From: Vreelandella lutescens
GTDB taxonomy: Bacteria > Pseudomonadota > Gammaproteobacteria > Pseudomonadales > Halomonadaceae
DNA length: 64,000 nt
Assembly: GCF_014640815.1 (NCBI RefSeq)
Contig: NZ_BMHM01000001.1
Span: 620,001 to 684,000 of the forward strand
Reading direction: 5' to 3'
A program made the translations under genes and the position numbers. Below the pieces are notes generated by a model, which was not told the origin of the DNA, did not search any database, and saw only the letters and a program-made list of their open reading frames with translations. This document shows positions 20,086 through 28,682 of the stretch, in pieces (positions within the stretch are counted from its first letter, which is position 1; the number at the start of each line of letters is the position of its first letter).

Positions 20086-21151
20086 AGTGCGTGAGCAGCG
20101 AGCCAATCACGCTATCCCAGCTAAACTGGCGCTCCACAAAGTGGCGCGCGTAGCGTCCGCTGGCGGCAATATCGTTGCTAAACAGCGCGGAGCAGGCGTC
20201 CGCCATCGCGTTAGGGTCAAGCGGCTGACAGAGCACGCCCGCGCCCAGCGGTACGTTCTCGATCAGCGCGCCTGCCCGCGCGCCAATCACCGGCAGGCCG
20301 CTGGCCATCGCTTCCTGGGCCACCAGCCCAAAGGTTTCGCGGGTGCCCGCATGCAGCAGCGCATCGCTACTGGCCAGCGCCCTGGCCACTTCATGGCTAC
20401 CGCAGCAGCGGTTGACTACCGTGACATTGCTGGGCACTTGAGTCGGCATGCCCGGCCCCATCAGCAGCAGGTGGTAGTCGCTGCCAAGCGCCCGCATGGT
20501 GGCGAGTAGCACGTCGATATTTTTCTCGCGCGAGAAGCGGCCAACAAAAATCAGCAGCTTTTTATCTTCAGGAATGTTCATGGCCGCACGGAAGCCAGAG
20601 TCGCGCCGTGAAGGGTGAAACTGCTCTAAATCAACCCCCAACGATTGCACGCGCACGTTGGGCACGCCCCACTCGGTGAGTCGGTTAGCCATGGCGTGGC
20701 AGGGGGCCAGCACGCTATCAAAGCGCTGGTAAAGATCCACCACGTAGCGAATCAGCCGTTGGCGAACATGGCGGCCAAAGCGGTCGCCCATCAAGTGGGG
20801 TAGATCGGAGTGGTAGAAACCCACCACCGGCACGCCCAATTGCTGGCCAGCGTCCAGCGCTGCCCAGGCCGTAACGTAAGGGTCGCCTGCTTCGATTAAC
20901 GTGGGGGAGAGGTGGATCAGCGCGTCGCGCCAGGGGCGGCGGCGCACTGGAAATCGGTAGCCTTGGCCAAGAGGTAGATGCAGCGCGGGCAGCGTGTGGT
21001 GGTCACCTAAACTATCACGCTCTGCTCCGGGCACCAGCAGGCTGGTGCGTAGGTTAGCCGTTCGGGAGAGCACGCGATGCTTAGCCTGTAAGTAGGTGCG
21101 AACGCCGCCGCTTGCCGGGGCGTGGAACATGGTCACATCGGCAATGTGCAA
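20033..21151 (-). CDS. GT4-family glycosyltransferase
   Basis: GT-B fold enzyme of 372 residues. The N-terminal acceptor half has ASGGVRTYLQAK and the phosphate-binding region, and the C-terminal nucleotide-sugar half has IFVGRFSREKNIDVLL and the E-x7-E motif in RETFGLVAQEAMASGLPVIG. It resembles mannosyl- or glucosyltransferases acting on diacylglycerol or phosphatidylinositol-type lipids (PimB/MgtA-like), but the donor and acceptor cannot be fixed from sequence. The flippase-like gene follows and overlaps. Pairing of a GT4 enzyme with this membrane family is common in envelope glycolipid pathways. Confidence 0.82.
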   Translation of the reverse strand: MHIADVTMFHAPASGGVRTYLQAKHRVLSRTANLRTSLLVPGAERDSLGDHHTLPALHLPLGQGYRFPVRRRPWRDALIHLSPTLIEAGDPYVTAWAALDAGQQLGVPVVGFYHSDLPHLMGDRFGRHVRQRLIRYVVDLYQRFDSVLAPCHAMANRLTEWGVPNVRVQSLGVDLEQFHPSRRDSGFRAAMNIPEDKKLLIFVGRFSREKNIDVLLATMRALGSDYHLLLMGPGMPTQVPSNVTVVNRCCGSHEVARALASSDALLHAGTRETFGLVAQEAMASGLPVIGARAGALIENVPLGAGVLCQPLDPNAMADACSALFSNDIAASGRYARHFVERQFSWDSVIGSLLTHYVDLCGLEQPNALALRR

Positions 21152-21341
21152 GGTAACCTCCGATCCACATGGGTGTCATCGAACTACCTTAGGATAGAAA
21201 TAAGTCAATTCAGCGACAATTGAGCCGCCACTTTTTATTTCCTGCCAACCGCTCCAGCTTTTTATTCCATCCCCTTTGACACTTTATCCCCATTCCCATC
21301 TCTAGCTTGGTTGCCGATGGACGTTCTCTTGTGCGTATTGG

Positions 21342-21369
21342 TTGACTGTTTGCCGAACTAGGCTAATAT
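21342..21369 (+). promoter_or_regulatory. Sigma-70 promoter of the regulator/depolymerase unit
   Basis: TTGACT (21342-21347), a 16-base spacer and TAATAT (21364-21369) lie about 145 bases upstream of the regulator start. This lies within the 361-base gap 21152-21512, in which nothing else but the adjacent operator was recognised. Confidence 0.7.
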
Positions 21370-21372
21370 AAC

Positions 21373-21384
21373 ATCCATATGGAT
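21373..21384 (+). promoter_or_regulatory. Palindromic operator candidate
   Basis: The perfect 12-base palindrome ATCCATATGGAT starts 4 bases after the -10 box, with related half-sites ATATGGATT and TAGATGG downstream to about 21408. A repressor bound here would cover the transcription start. Confidence 0.6.
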
Positions 21385-21512
21385 GGTATATGGATTCCAA
21401 TTAGATGGTTTTTAGGTTGGTGACGTGCTTATGTTGGCGGCACGGTGTCAGAAACCTCACATCAAGCAACATCCACCCGCCGATTGATGATTTAGCGCAA
21501 CGAGGAAGATAC

Positions 21513-21929
21513 ATGAGCGTGCATGAACTGCGCCGTAAGGGCGGTGATTCCAGTGAGAAGATCACCATTAACCTGGGGGTTGTGGATCTGGGGCAGATCG
21601 ATCTGCTGGTTCAGGAAGGGTTTTACTCCAACCGGACCGATCTGATTCGCACCGCTATTCGCAATCAGCTAGCGACCCATGCCGAGGTCGTCAAAGAGAC
21701 TGTGAGCCGTAAGGCATTTGTGTTGGGCCTTGAGCATTACAGCCGTGCGGATCTAGAGGCGCTGCAGTCAGCGGGGGAGACGTTGCAAATTCAAGTGCTG
21801 GGCATGGCCAGCATTGCCGACGACGTGACGCCCGAGCTTGCCCTCGCCACCATCGAGTCCGTGGTGGTATTGGGCGCACTCCATGCCAGCAAAGCGGTGA
21901 AAGCCGCTCTGGCGGATCGCATCCACTGA
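21513..21929 (+). CDS. CopG/ribbon-helix-helix-like regulator
   Basis: The 138-residue protein has a central segment EKITINLGVVDLGQIDLLVQ followed by GFYSNRTDLIRTAIRNQL, the strand-helix-helix layout of ribbon-helix-helix repressors. A C-terminal domain of about 70 residues is of unknown role. The frame extends upstream to 21405, but GAGGAAG lies correctly before ATG at 21513. It is immediately upstream of a PHA-depolymerase-like gene (53 bases) and downstream of a promoter with a palindromic operator, so autoregulation and control of that esterase are likely. Confidence 0.78.
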   Translation: MSVHELRRKGGDSSEKITINLGVVDLGQIDLLVQEGFYSNRTDLIRTAIRNQLATHAEVVKETVSRKAFVLGLEHYSRADLEALQSAGETLQIQVLGMASIADDVTPELALATIESVVVLGALHASKAVKAALADRIH

Positions 21930-21982
21930 ACGACCCACTCAATAAGCGCTGACCACGCCATCATTGAATAAGGATATTGAAA

Positions 21983-23188
21983 ATGATCGATGCCACGATG
22001 ACGAAGCGAATGGAAGAAGCAACGCGGCTCACCCGCGCGGGAAAGCTACAAGAGGCCATGGCGATTCTCCAGGGCGGCACTCCCGACGTTAGAAGCGCAG
22101 AAACGACGGATAATTCTTATCAGCAAGGCGATACTTTTGACGGGACCTGCGAGGTCATTGATGAAGAAGCCACTGTATCGCAGCCAGAGCCTTCTGAGTC
22201 GCCAAGGGGCGCATTCTCGCCCGGTAATATTCAGATGCCTGCAGCATGGCGCGATAAGTGGATGAAGTTTCGTGGTGGCATGGCGCAACCCGAGCAAGCG
22301 CCGAACTCCAGCGAGAAACCGCAGCCAGGGGCGTTCACTGCCGGTCGGTTTACCCACTCTGTGGGGTCGCGTGATTACAAACTGTATATCCCTAGCGGCT
22401 ATCATGGGCAAGCACTGCCGCTGGTAGTGATGCTGCATGGCTGCACGCAGAACCCTGATGACTTCGCTGCCGGAACCGAGATGAACCGGCTAGCTGAAGA
22501 GCAGCTGTGCTGTGTACTTTATCCGGCTCAGCCGATGACCGCGAATAGCTCGAAATGCTGGAACTGGTTCAAGGCTGAAGACCAGCAGCGTGAGAGAGGT
22601 GAGCCCGCCATCATTGCTGCCATGGCGCGCCAGATCATTGATACCCACGGGCTAGATGAAAAACGCGTCTATGTGGCCGGGCTTTCTGCAGGCGCTGCCA
22701 TGGCAACCACCCTGGCGATGACCTACCCAGATCTGTTTGCGGCGGTAGGCGTGCACTCCGGGCTACCCCACGGCGTCGCCCAAAGCCTTCCCGATGCGTT
22801 AAGTGCCATGCAAGGGGGAGCAGGGCCTCTTGGCGGTGGTAAAGCGAAAGGCACCCAATGGGAGTCGGAAGTGCCCGTGATTATCTTTCATGGAGATCGT
22901 GACACCACCGTGCACCCGAGTAATGCGCAACGCGTGGCCGCCCAGTACCGTCAATCGCGCCTAGCAGGGGCGGCAGTGGAGCAGGGGAATGTGGCGAATG
23001 GCCACTCCTATACGCGTACCACGCACCATGACGCGAAGGGTAAACCCCATATGGAGCAGTGGCGCATTCACGGCGCGGGCCACGCTTGGTCAGGGGGCAG
23101 CGCTAAGGGCAGCTATACCGACCCTAAAGGCCCCAATGCCACTCAGGAAATGCTGCGTTTCTTCTTGCAGCACCAGCATGCTGGATAA
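21983..23188 (+). CDS. PHB depolymerase-like alpha/beta-hydrolase (LpqC family)
   Basis: The catalytic domain (about residues 115-400) has the oxyanion region VVMLHGCTQNPDDFAAGTEM, the nucleophile elbow VAGLSAGAAMATTLA (GxSxG), the acid region IIFHGDRDTTVHPSNAQR and the C-terminal GAGHAWSGG with the catalytic His. This is the short-chain polyhydroxyalkanoate depolymerase / feruloyl-esterase-like family. No signal peptide is visible. The first 110 residues (an amphipathic start and a Pro/Glu-rich linker) are unlike the secreted enzymes, which suggests an intracellular, perhaps granule-associated, enzyme. ATG at 21983 has AAGGA before it. Confidence 0.82.
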   Translation: MIDATMTKRMEEATRLTRAGKLQEAMAILQGGTPDVRSAETTDNSYQQGDTFDGTCEVIDEEATVSQPEPSESPRGAFSPGNIQMPAAWRDKWMKFRGGMAQPEQAPNSSEKPQPGAFTAGRFTHSVGSRDYKLYIPSGYHGQALPLVVMLHGCTQNPDDFAAGTEMNRLAEEQLCCVLYPAQPMTANSSKCWNWFKAEDQQRERGEPAIIAAMARQIIDTHGLDEKRVYVAGLSAGAAMATTLAMTYPDLFAAVGVHSGLPHGVAQSLPDALSAMQGGAGPLGGGKAKGTQWESEVPVIIFHGDRDTTVHPSNAQRVAAQYRQSRLAGAAVEQGNVANGHSYTRTTHHDAKGKPHMEQWRIHGAGHAWSGGSAKGSYTDPKGPNATQEMLRFFLQHQHAG

Positions 23189-23215
23189 CCCCTCTCACCT
23201 ATACTGCCTGCACAG

Positions 23216-23251
23216 ACACAACAACGGCGCCCTAGAGCGCCGTTGTTGTGT
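23216..23251. terminator. Convergent hairpin between the depolymerase and RNase II genes
   Basis: Perfect 15-bp arms (23216-23230 and 23237-23251) enclose a 6-base loop between two convergent genes. It lacks a long T-tract but is well placed as a bidirectional transcription end. Confidence 0.65.
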
Positions 23252-23271
23252 GGTGGTGCTTCGGAAAAATC

Positions 23272-25212
23272 CTAAGCGGCGGGCTTGGCGACCAGCGAGC
23301 GAGTCTCTTCACGAGCTTCCGTGAGTGATACGCGCAGGCTATCGCCTAGCTTAAAGCGCTCTTCGCCTTCGATCTGAATGCGGCCCTCTTTATCATCAAT
23401 CACCACTTTATCGCGGTCACTGTGCATCAAGGGGGCAGGTACGAACGCCGTCGCACCGTTCTCGATCAGGCGAACTCGCATGCCGCCACGGTTGATCGCC
23501 ATGATCTCTGCGTCGAAGGTGTCCTGATTCTGCGCGGCTGGAGTCAGGTAGCGCACGTAGAGCCAATCTTTCACATCGCGCTCAGCCATGCGGTTCAAGC
23601 GGCGGCGCTCTGTGAGCTGCTCGGTGAGCTGCTGGCTGGCTTCTGCCGGAGCCTGCTCGCCCTTCAGCACGCGCTTGATCAAGCGATGGTTGACCATATC
23701 GCCATACTTACGAATCGGCGAGGTCCAGGTAGCGTAAGCGGGTAGGCCCAGGCCGAAGTGCGGGCCAGGCTGAGCCGACATGCTGGTGAAGCCCTGGAAA
23801 CGGCGCAGGCGCGCATCCAGCCAAGCGTCGTCGCGGCTCTCAAGCGCACGCTTCAACTCTTTATAGTGGGCAAGCTCGGTGAGCGCTTCCTGGGCCACTT
23901 CGATTTCCTGAGTCGCCAGGAACTCTTGTGCCGCTTCGGCTTTTTCCGGCTCGAAAGCGCGGTGTACGTTGAAGATGCCGTGGCCGATATGGCTGGCCAG
24001 GAAATCCGCACAGCAGGCGTTGGCGGCAATCATCGACTCTTCGATCATGCGGTTGGCAATGCGGCGGTCTTCGGTATGAATCCCCAGCACGTTGCCCGCT
24101 TCATCCAGATCAAACACGTAATCAGGACGATCTTTAAATACCAGCGCGTGCTCGTTACGCCACGCGGTACGCGCTTCGGTCAGCTCACGCAGGGCGTGTA
24201 GCTGCTCGGCAATATTATCTGCCGGTGCCCAGTCGCCTTGGCCTTCAACCCAGTCAGAGACGCGCTCGTACACAAGCTTAGCGTGGGACTTCACGTTGGC
24301 CGCAAAGAAGCGGTAGTCGCCCAGACTGCCGTCGGCGTTAATGTTCAGCGTGCAGGCGAGAGCAGGGCGCTCTTGGCCTTCCCACAGTGAACACAGGTCA
24401 TCGGCCAGCTGCTCGGGCAGCATGGTCACGTTCTGGCCTGGCAGGTACACGGTAAACGCACGGACGCGGGCTTCCAGGTCGGCAGCGTGGCCCTCTTCCA
24501 CATAAGCGGTGGGGTCGGCAATCGCCACGCTCAGCTGCCAGCCGCCTTCCGGACGGGCAACCACGTGCAGCGCGTCATCCATATCGCGGGTTTTTTCACC
24601 GTCGATAGTGAAGTACGGCTGCTCGGTGAGGTCTTCACGGGTTAGGCCTTCATCGTGCAGCGGCCAGTCGCTGCCGGCATCCGGGCACTCTTGCTCCAGC
24701 GCGTGGCGAGCAAGCGTCACGCGCCACGGCACGGCCGGGTTATCGGCTTTGGCCACTAGCTCATCAATCTGGGTGAAGAAGCCGCGATCGTTCTCTTTTA
24801 ACGGGTGGCGCACCAAACGCGCCACGACCCAATCGCCATCGGCAATGGAGTCTTCATCCAGACTGTTTTTGATACGTGCTTTTAGCACGTTGCGAATCGA
24901 GGGGTGATCCGGCACCACCGCAAGGCGGCCTTCGCGCTTTTGCACGCGCGCCACGAAGCGGTCTAAACCGGCTTCGATGAGCTTTTCAGGCTCTACCGAC
25001 TTTTTATCGCCGTTCTCATGAATCACGGCTTCAACACGGTCGCCGTGCAATACCTGCTTCATGGCGGGGGGCGGCACGAAATAGGATTCGCCGCTATCAG
25101 TTTCAAGAAAACCAAAGCCTTTTTCAGTGGCTTTGATCACCCCTTCAGCGCGCGGGGTGGTTTCACGGATCTGTTGCTTGAGCTGGGCAAGCAGGGAGTT
25201 GTTTTGAAGCAT
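23272..25212 (-). CDS. rnb: Exoribonuclease II
   Basis: Processive 3'-5' single-strand exoribonuclease. The protein follows E. coli RNase II closely: LLAQLKQQIRETTPRAEGVI at the start, a cold-shock domain (KATEKGFGFLETDSGESYFV), the RNB catalytic domain with TIDGEKTRDMDDALHV (metal-binding aspartates) and FGLGLPAYATWTSPIRKYGD, and a C-terminal S1 domain. The frame extends to 25272, but the N-terminus aligned with the family begins at ATG 25212 (646 aa, as usual). No good ribosome site is visible, so the start is less certain. RNase R would be longer with a basic tail. Confidence 0.93.
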   Translation of the reverse strand: MLQNNSLLAQLKQQIRETTPRAEGVIKATEKGFGFLETDSGESYFVPPPAMKQVLHGDRVEAVIHENGDKKSVEPEKLIEAGLDRFVARVQKREGRLAVVPDHPSIRNVLKARIKNSLDEDSIADGDWVVARLVRHPLKENDRGFFTQIDELVAKADNPAVPWRVTLARHALEQECPDAGSDWPLHDEGLTREDLTEQPYFTIDGEKTRDMDDALHVVARPEGGWQLSVAIADPTAYVEEGHAADLEARVRAFTVYLPGQNVTMLPEQLADDLCSLWEGQERPALACTLNINADGSLGDYRFFAANVKSHAKLVYERVSDWVEGQGDWAPADNIAEQLHALRELTEARTAWRNEHALVFKDRPDYVFDLDEAGNVLGIHTEDRRIANRMIEESMIAANACCADFLASHIGHGIFNVHRAFEPEKAEAAQEFLATQEIEVAQEALTELAHYKELKRALESRDDAWLDARLRRFQGFTSMSAQPGPHFGLGLPAYATWTSPIRKYGDMVNHRLIKRVLKGEQAPAEASQQLTEQLTERRRLNRMAERDVKDWLYVRYLTPAAQNQDTFDAEIMAINRGGMRVRLIENGATAFVPAPLMHSDRDKVVIDDKEGRIQIEGEERFKLGDSLRVSLTEAREETRSLVAKPAA

Positions 25213-25392
25213 GTGTTCAATCAGTTGGCGAGAGTAGGTTGCCACTATACGGATTCCCACTGGCCGCGCCAATCGTTGCCCCTGGGGAAGTGGCGACGGC
25301 GACGGCAGGTCAATGACTTACTTACGGTTGGCTGAATCGGTTAAGCTGACCGAACCGCCCGTTAACTCTGCTAACGCACAAGGAGCGCTTTT

Positions 25393-26196
25393 ATGACCCC
25401 TCGCCTGATCGTTTCCGACCTGGACGGCACGCTGCTGGGCAGCGACCACCGGTTACATGACAGCACCGTGGAGGTGCTCCGAGAGTTGGTTCAGCAGGGG
25501 CACCATCTGGCGCTGGCGTCGGGTCGCCACTACCTCGATATGCGCGTGTTCCGCGACGAGCTGGGCGTACCTGCTCACCTGATCAGCACCAACGGGGCCT
25601 ACACCCACGACCCGGACGATGGCTTGGTTAGCGCGTCGCACTTAACCCCGGAGCATGCTCACACGCTGATTCATTTACCCCGGCCTCCCCAAGTGCGCCT
25701 CAGCCTTTACCGCGAAGCGGGCTGGCATGTGGATGCCGAAGCACCGCATCTGCTTTCGCTACACGCGTCCACTGGCTTCACTTACGACATAGTTCCCCCA
25801 GAGCAAATGGATATCAACGGCGTAGGGAAGGTGCTTTATTTAGGTGACCCAGAAGCGTTAGCAGAGCTGGAAGATCAGGCCCAAGCGGCCCATGGTGAAG
25901 GGCTACACATTACCTACTCCACGCTGGACTCGTTAGAGATCATGGCGGGTGGAGTGAACAAAGGCGTGGCGCTAGCGGCGCTGCTGGAGTCGCTTGGACT
26001 CACCGCGGCTGACTGCCTCGCCTTTGGCGATAACCTCAACGACACCGAAATGCTCACCCTGGCAGGCGAGGCCCAGGTGATGGCCAACGCCCACCCGGCG
26101 CTGTTTGACCGTGTGCCAGGTGCCCAGCGTATCGGCCACCACGGCGAAGCGGCGGTGGCGAAGTGGTTACAAAAGCGCTTTGAGCTATCGCGTTAA
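25393..26196 (+). CDS. Cof-type HAD-superfamily phosphatase
   Basis: The HAD motifs are visible: motif I SDLDGTLLGSDH, motif II in LASGRHYLDM, the lysine of motif III in VNKGVAL, and motif IV in FGDNLNDTEML. The inserted C2-type cap and the 267-residue length fit the Cof/YidA/YbhA subgroup, which removes phosphate from sugar phosphates, pyridoxal phosphate and similar metabolites. The exact substrate cannot be told. AAGGAGCG lies before the ATG. It is divergent from rnb and stands alone before the two-component system. Confidence 0.88.
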   Translation: MTPRLIVSDLDGTLLGSDHRLHDSTVEVLRELVQQGHHLALASGRHYLDMRVFRDELGVPAHLISTNGAYTHDPDDGLVSASHLTPEHAHTLIHLPRPPQVRLSLYREAGWHVDAEAPHLLSLHASTGFTYDIVPPEQMDINGVGKVLYLGDPEALAELEDQAQAAHGEGLHITYSTLDSLEIMAGGVNKGVALAALLESLGLTAADCLAFGDNLNDTEMLTLAGEAQVMANAHPALFDRVPGAQRIGHHGEAAVAKWLQKRFELSR

Positions 26197-26316
26197 GCGA
26201 GTGACGTTGACCTGATGAGCGCTCTGCCACCTTAGTCGATAGCCGCTTGCGGTAGGCGGAGCGCTCCACCATCATCTAGCCCCTAAAACGATAATAACCC
26301 AGGGGCGCTTTCCACG

Positions 26317-27042
26317 ATGACAACCACGCCTGCGACCTTGATGGTGGTCGACGATGACCCAGAGATCCGCGAGCTGCTGGCGGATTACCTGGGGCGGCAC
26401 GGTTACCACGTGCTGACCGCGGAAGGGGCAAGCGCGCTTTATCAGCAGCTTGCCGAAAAAACGCCAGATTTACTGATTGTCGATGTCATGATGCCGGGGG
26501 ATGACGGCTTTACCATCTGCCGTGAGCTGCGCAAAACCAACGACACCCCCATCATCATGCTCACCGCCAGCGCTGACGATACCGACCGTATTTTGGGCCT
26601 GGAATTAGGGGCCGACGATTATATCGGCAAACCCTTCAACCCCCGCGAGCTGCTGGCGCGCATCAAAGCGGTACTACGCCGCACGCGCCCGGCGGCTGCA
26701 GCGGCCGCCCCCCATGAAGCGCGCTGGGTACGCTTTGGTGAGTGGCAGCTCGACCGAATGACGCGGGAATTAGTGGATCACACCGGCGAGCGCACCGCGC
26801 TTTCCGGGGCAGATTTTCAGCTGCTCCAAGTGTTTTTAGAGCGCCCCGCCCAGGTGATTACTCGCGATGATCTCTACACCCTGACCCGTGGCCGCGATGC
26901 GCCGCCGCTGGATCGTTCGATTGACGTGCACGTATGTCGGCTACGCCAACGCTTAGGTGAAGATGCCCAGCATTCACAGCTGATTCGTACCGTACGCGGG
27001 GCGGGCTACGTGCTCACGGCCAGGGTAGACGCGGCGTCGTGA
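26317..27042 (+). CDS. gltR: OmpR-family response regulator, GltR-type
   Basis: Receiver domain with acidic pair DDDPEIRELL, phosphoacceptor Asp in LIVDVMMPGDDG, the Thr/Ser of MLTASADD and the Lys in IGKPFNPRELLARIKA. The C-terminal winged helix ends in DVHVCRLRQRLGEDAQHSQL plus RTVRGAGYVL. It is 4 bases from a histidine kinase gene and just upstream of a glucose-type ABC importer. In Pseudomonas, GltR with GtrS controls gtsABCD, so this is inferred to be the same regulator. The symbol rests on that context. Confidence 0.75.
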   Translation: MTTTPATLMVVDDDPEIRELLADYLGRHGYHVLTAEGASALYQQLAEKTPDLLIVDVMMPGDDGFTICRELRKTNDTPIIMLTASADDTDRILGLELGADDYIGKPFNPRELLARIKAVLRRTRPAAAAAAPHEARWVRFGEWQLDRMTRELVDHTGERTALSGADFQLLQVFLERPAQVITRDDLYTLTRGRDAPPLDRSIDVHVCRLRQRLGEDAQHSQLIRTVRGAGYVLTARVDAAS

Positions 27043-27046
27043 CGTC

Positions 27047-28528
27047 GTGACGTTGTGGCGGCGCTGGCTAAAACGACACTCGCACTGGCTGCCCGGCAGC
27101 CTGCGCGGGCGCTTTGTCATTATCATGATTGCTGGGGTGCTGGCCGCCCAGGTAGCGAGCTATACCATTTGGACCTCCCAGGTGCGGGCCAGCCAGCTCG
27201 AACAGCTCGATGAGCTATCCAGCAACATGGCGTTTAGCATCGCCTCCACCATGAAGTTTTTCCGTTCTCTGCCGGTGGACTATCGGCATATCGTGCTCGA
27301 CCAGCTGCGCAGCATGGGCGGCACGCGCTTTTTTGTCAGCGTGAACGAGCGGCGTATTCCCGTGGCGGACATCGGCAGTGGCCCGGAAAAAGAGGTGGTG
27401 GTCAGCAACGTGCGCACCATTCTTACCCAGCAGCTATCGATTGACGATGTGGTGGTGGAGTTTTCCCGCCCGGAAACCCTAAGGGTCTTCAATAACGAAG
27501 TGCTGCTTTACGACCTGCCGCCCCGCTGGGGCCAGCACAGCCTGTTAATGGAGCCGCTGTCGCCGCCCATTCTGGTGGTGCAGTTAGAGCTTGCTCCGGA
27601 TACCTGGCTCTATGTCGCCACGCTGCTGGGCGTGCCGGATATTTTCAGCGGCTACCGCTGGCTCTCAGAAGAGCGGCTGCTGGCAGGCATTGTCGTGCTG
27701 CTCACCGTGCTGGCGCTGTCGCTATTGGGCATTACCAGCGTGACGCGGCCGCTGGCAAGGCTCTCCCGGGCGGCGCGCCAGTTAGGCGATGACCTGGATA
27801 GCCCGCCTTTAAAAGAGAGTGGCCCCAAGGAGGTAGCGGCCACCGCCGTAGCGTTTAACCGCATGCAGCGGCGTATCCGCGAGCAGGTGGAGGAGCGCGA
27901 GCGGCTCTTCTCAGCGATCTCCCATGACTTAAAAACGCCGATTACTCGCATGCGCTTACGGGCCGAAATGCTGGATGACCCGCTTCAGCGCGAGCGCTTC
28001 TGCGCCTCGCTGGATGAGCTATCCGAGCTGGTCAAAGGCGCGCTGGCCTCGGTCAAGGGGTTAGACCTGCATGAAGAGCCGCAGCCAACGGATCTCAACG
28101 CGCTAACGACCGAACTGGCCGAGGCGCTGCGCTTGCAGGGGGGCGAAGTGCAGGTGGCAGGGCAGGTGGCCCCATTAACGGTCAAACCGCTGGCGATGAA
28201 GCGCTGCCTGGCGAACCTGCTAGAAAATGCGGTGTTTTACGGCCAGCGGGCAAGGGTAACGCTGGAAGAGCAGGCGGGCCTGGTGCGCCTACATATTCAC
28301 GACAGTGGCCCGGGTATCCCCCAAGAGCAGCTGAGTCGCGTGTTTTCACCCTTTGTACGCCTGGAGGTTTCCAGAAGCCGCCACACCGGCGGAAGCGGCC
28401 TGGGGCTAGGCATTGCCCGGCATATCGCCCGTGCTCATGGGGGCGATATTACCCTTACCAATCACCCCGCAGGCGGCTTGTTGGCCACGCTAACGCTGCC
28501 TCGCCAATCAAGTGTTACAGACTTGTAA
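27047..28528 (+). CDS. gtrS: Sensor histidine kinase, GtrS-type
   Basis: Membrane kinase of 493 residues. A first transmembrane helix (FVIIMIAGVLAAQVASYTIW), a periplasmic domain of about 160 residues, a second helix (LLAGIVVLLTVLALSLLGI) and a HAMP segment are followed by the H-box FSAISHDLKTPITRMRLR and the ATPase motifs NLLENAVFYG, DSGPGIPQEQLSRVFSPF and GSGLGLGIARHIA. GTG at 27047 is the likely start. Neighbouring gts genes suggest sensing of glucose or of gluconate-pathway intermediates, as known for Pseudomonas GtrS. The ligand is inferred only. Confidence 0.78.
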   Translation: MTLWRRWLKRHSHWLPGSLRGRFVIIMIAGVLAAQVASYTIWTSQVRASQLEQLDELSSNMAFSIASTMKFFRSLPVDYRHIVLDQLRSMGGTRFFVSVNERRIPVADIGSGPEKEVVVSNVRTILTQQLSIDDVVVEFSRPETLRVFNNEVLLYDLPPRWGQHSLLMEPLSPPILVVQLELAPDTWLYVATLLGVPDIFSGYRWLSEERLLAGIVVLLTVLALSLLGITSVTRPLARLSRAARQLGDDLDSPPLKESGPKEVAATAVAFNRMQRRIREQVEERERLFSAISHDLKTPITRMRLRAEMLDDPLQRERFCASLDELSELVKGALASVKGLDLHEEPQPTDLNALTTELAEALRLQGGEVQVAGQVAPLTVKPLAMKRCLANLLENAVFYGQRARVTLEEQAGLVRLHIHDSGPGIPQEQLSRVFSPFVRLEVSRSRHTGGSGLGLGIARHIARAHGGDITLTNHPAGGLLATLTLPRQSSVTDL

Positions 28529-28682
28529 TACTATGCAGGACTCGGTAACTCCCGTTATGCGACTCGCTGTCGTACTCTGCTAAAAGCCGTTTTACACCGC
28601 GTGTGTCACGGCATCACAACAGCGACAGCCGCCAAGCCTTTCAGGCTGGTGTTCGCGATAACAACAATAGCAGGAGCTACCC

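Noticed and set aside
19661-20509. A 282-residue plus-strand frame across the glycosyltransferase/flippase overlap
   Set aside because: It lies antisense to two genes with clear motifs, and its composition is that of a shadow frame.
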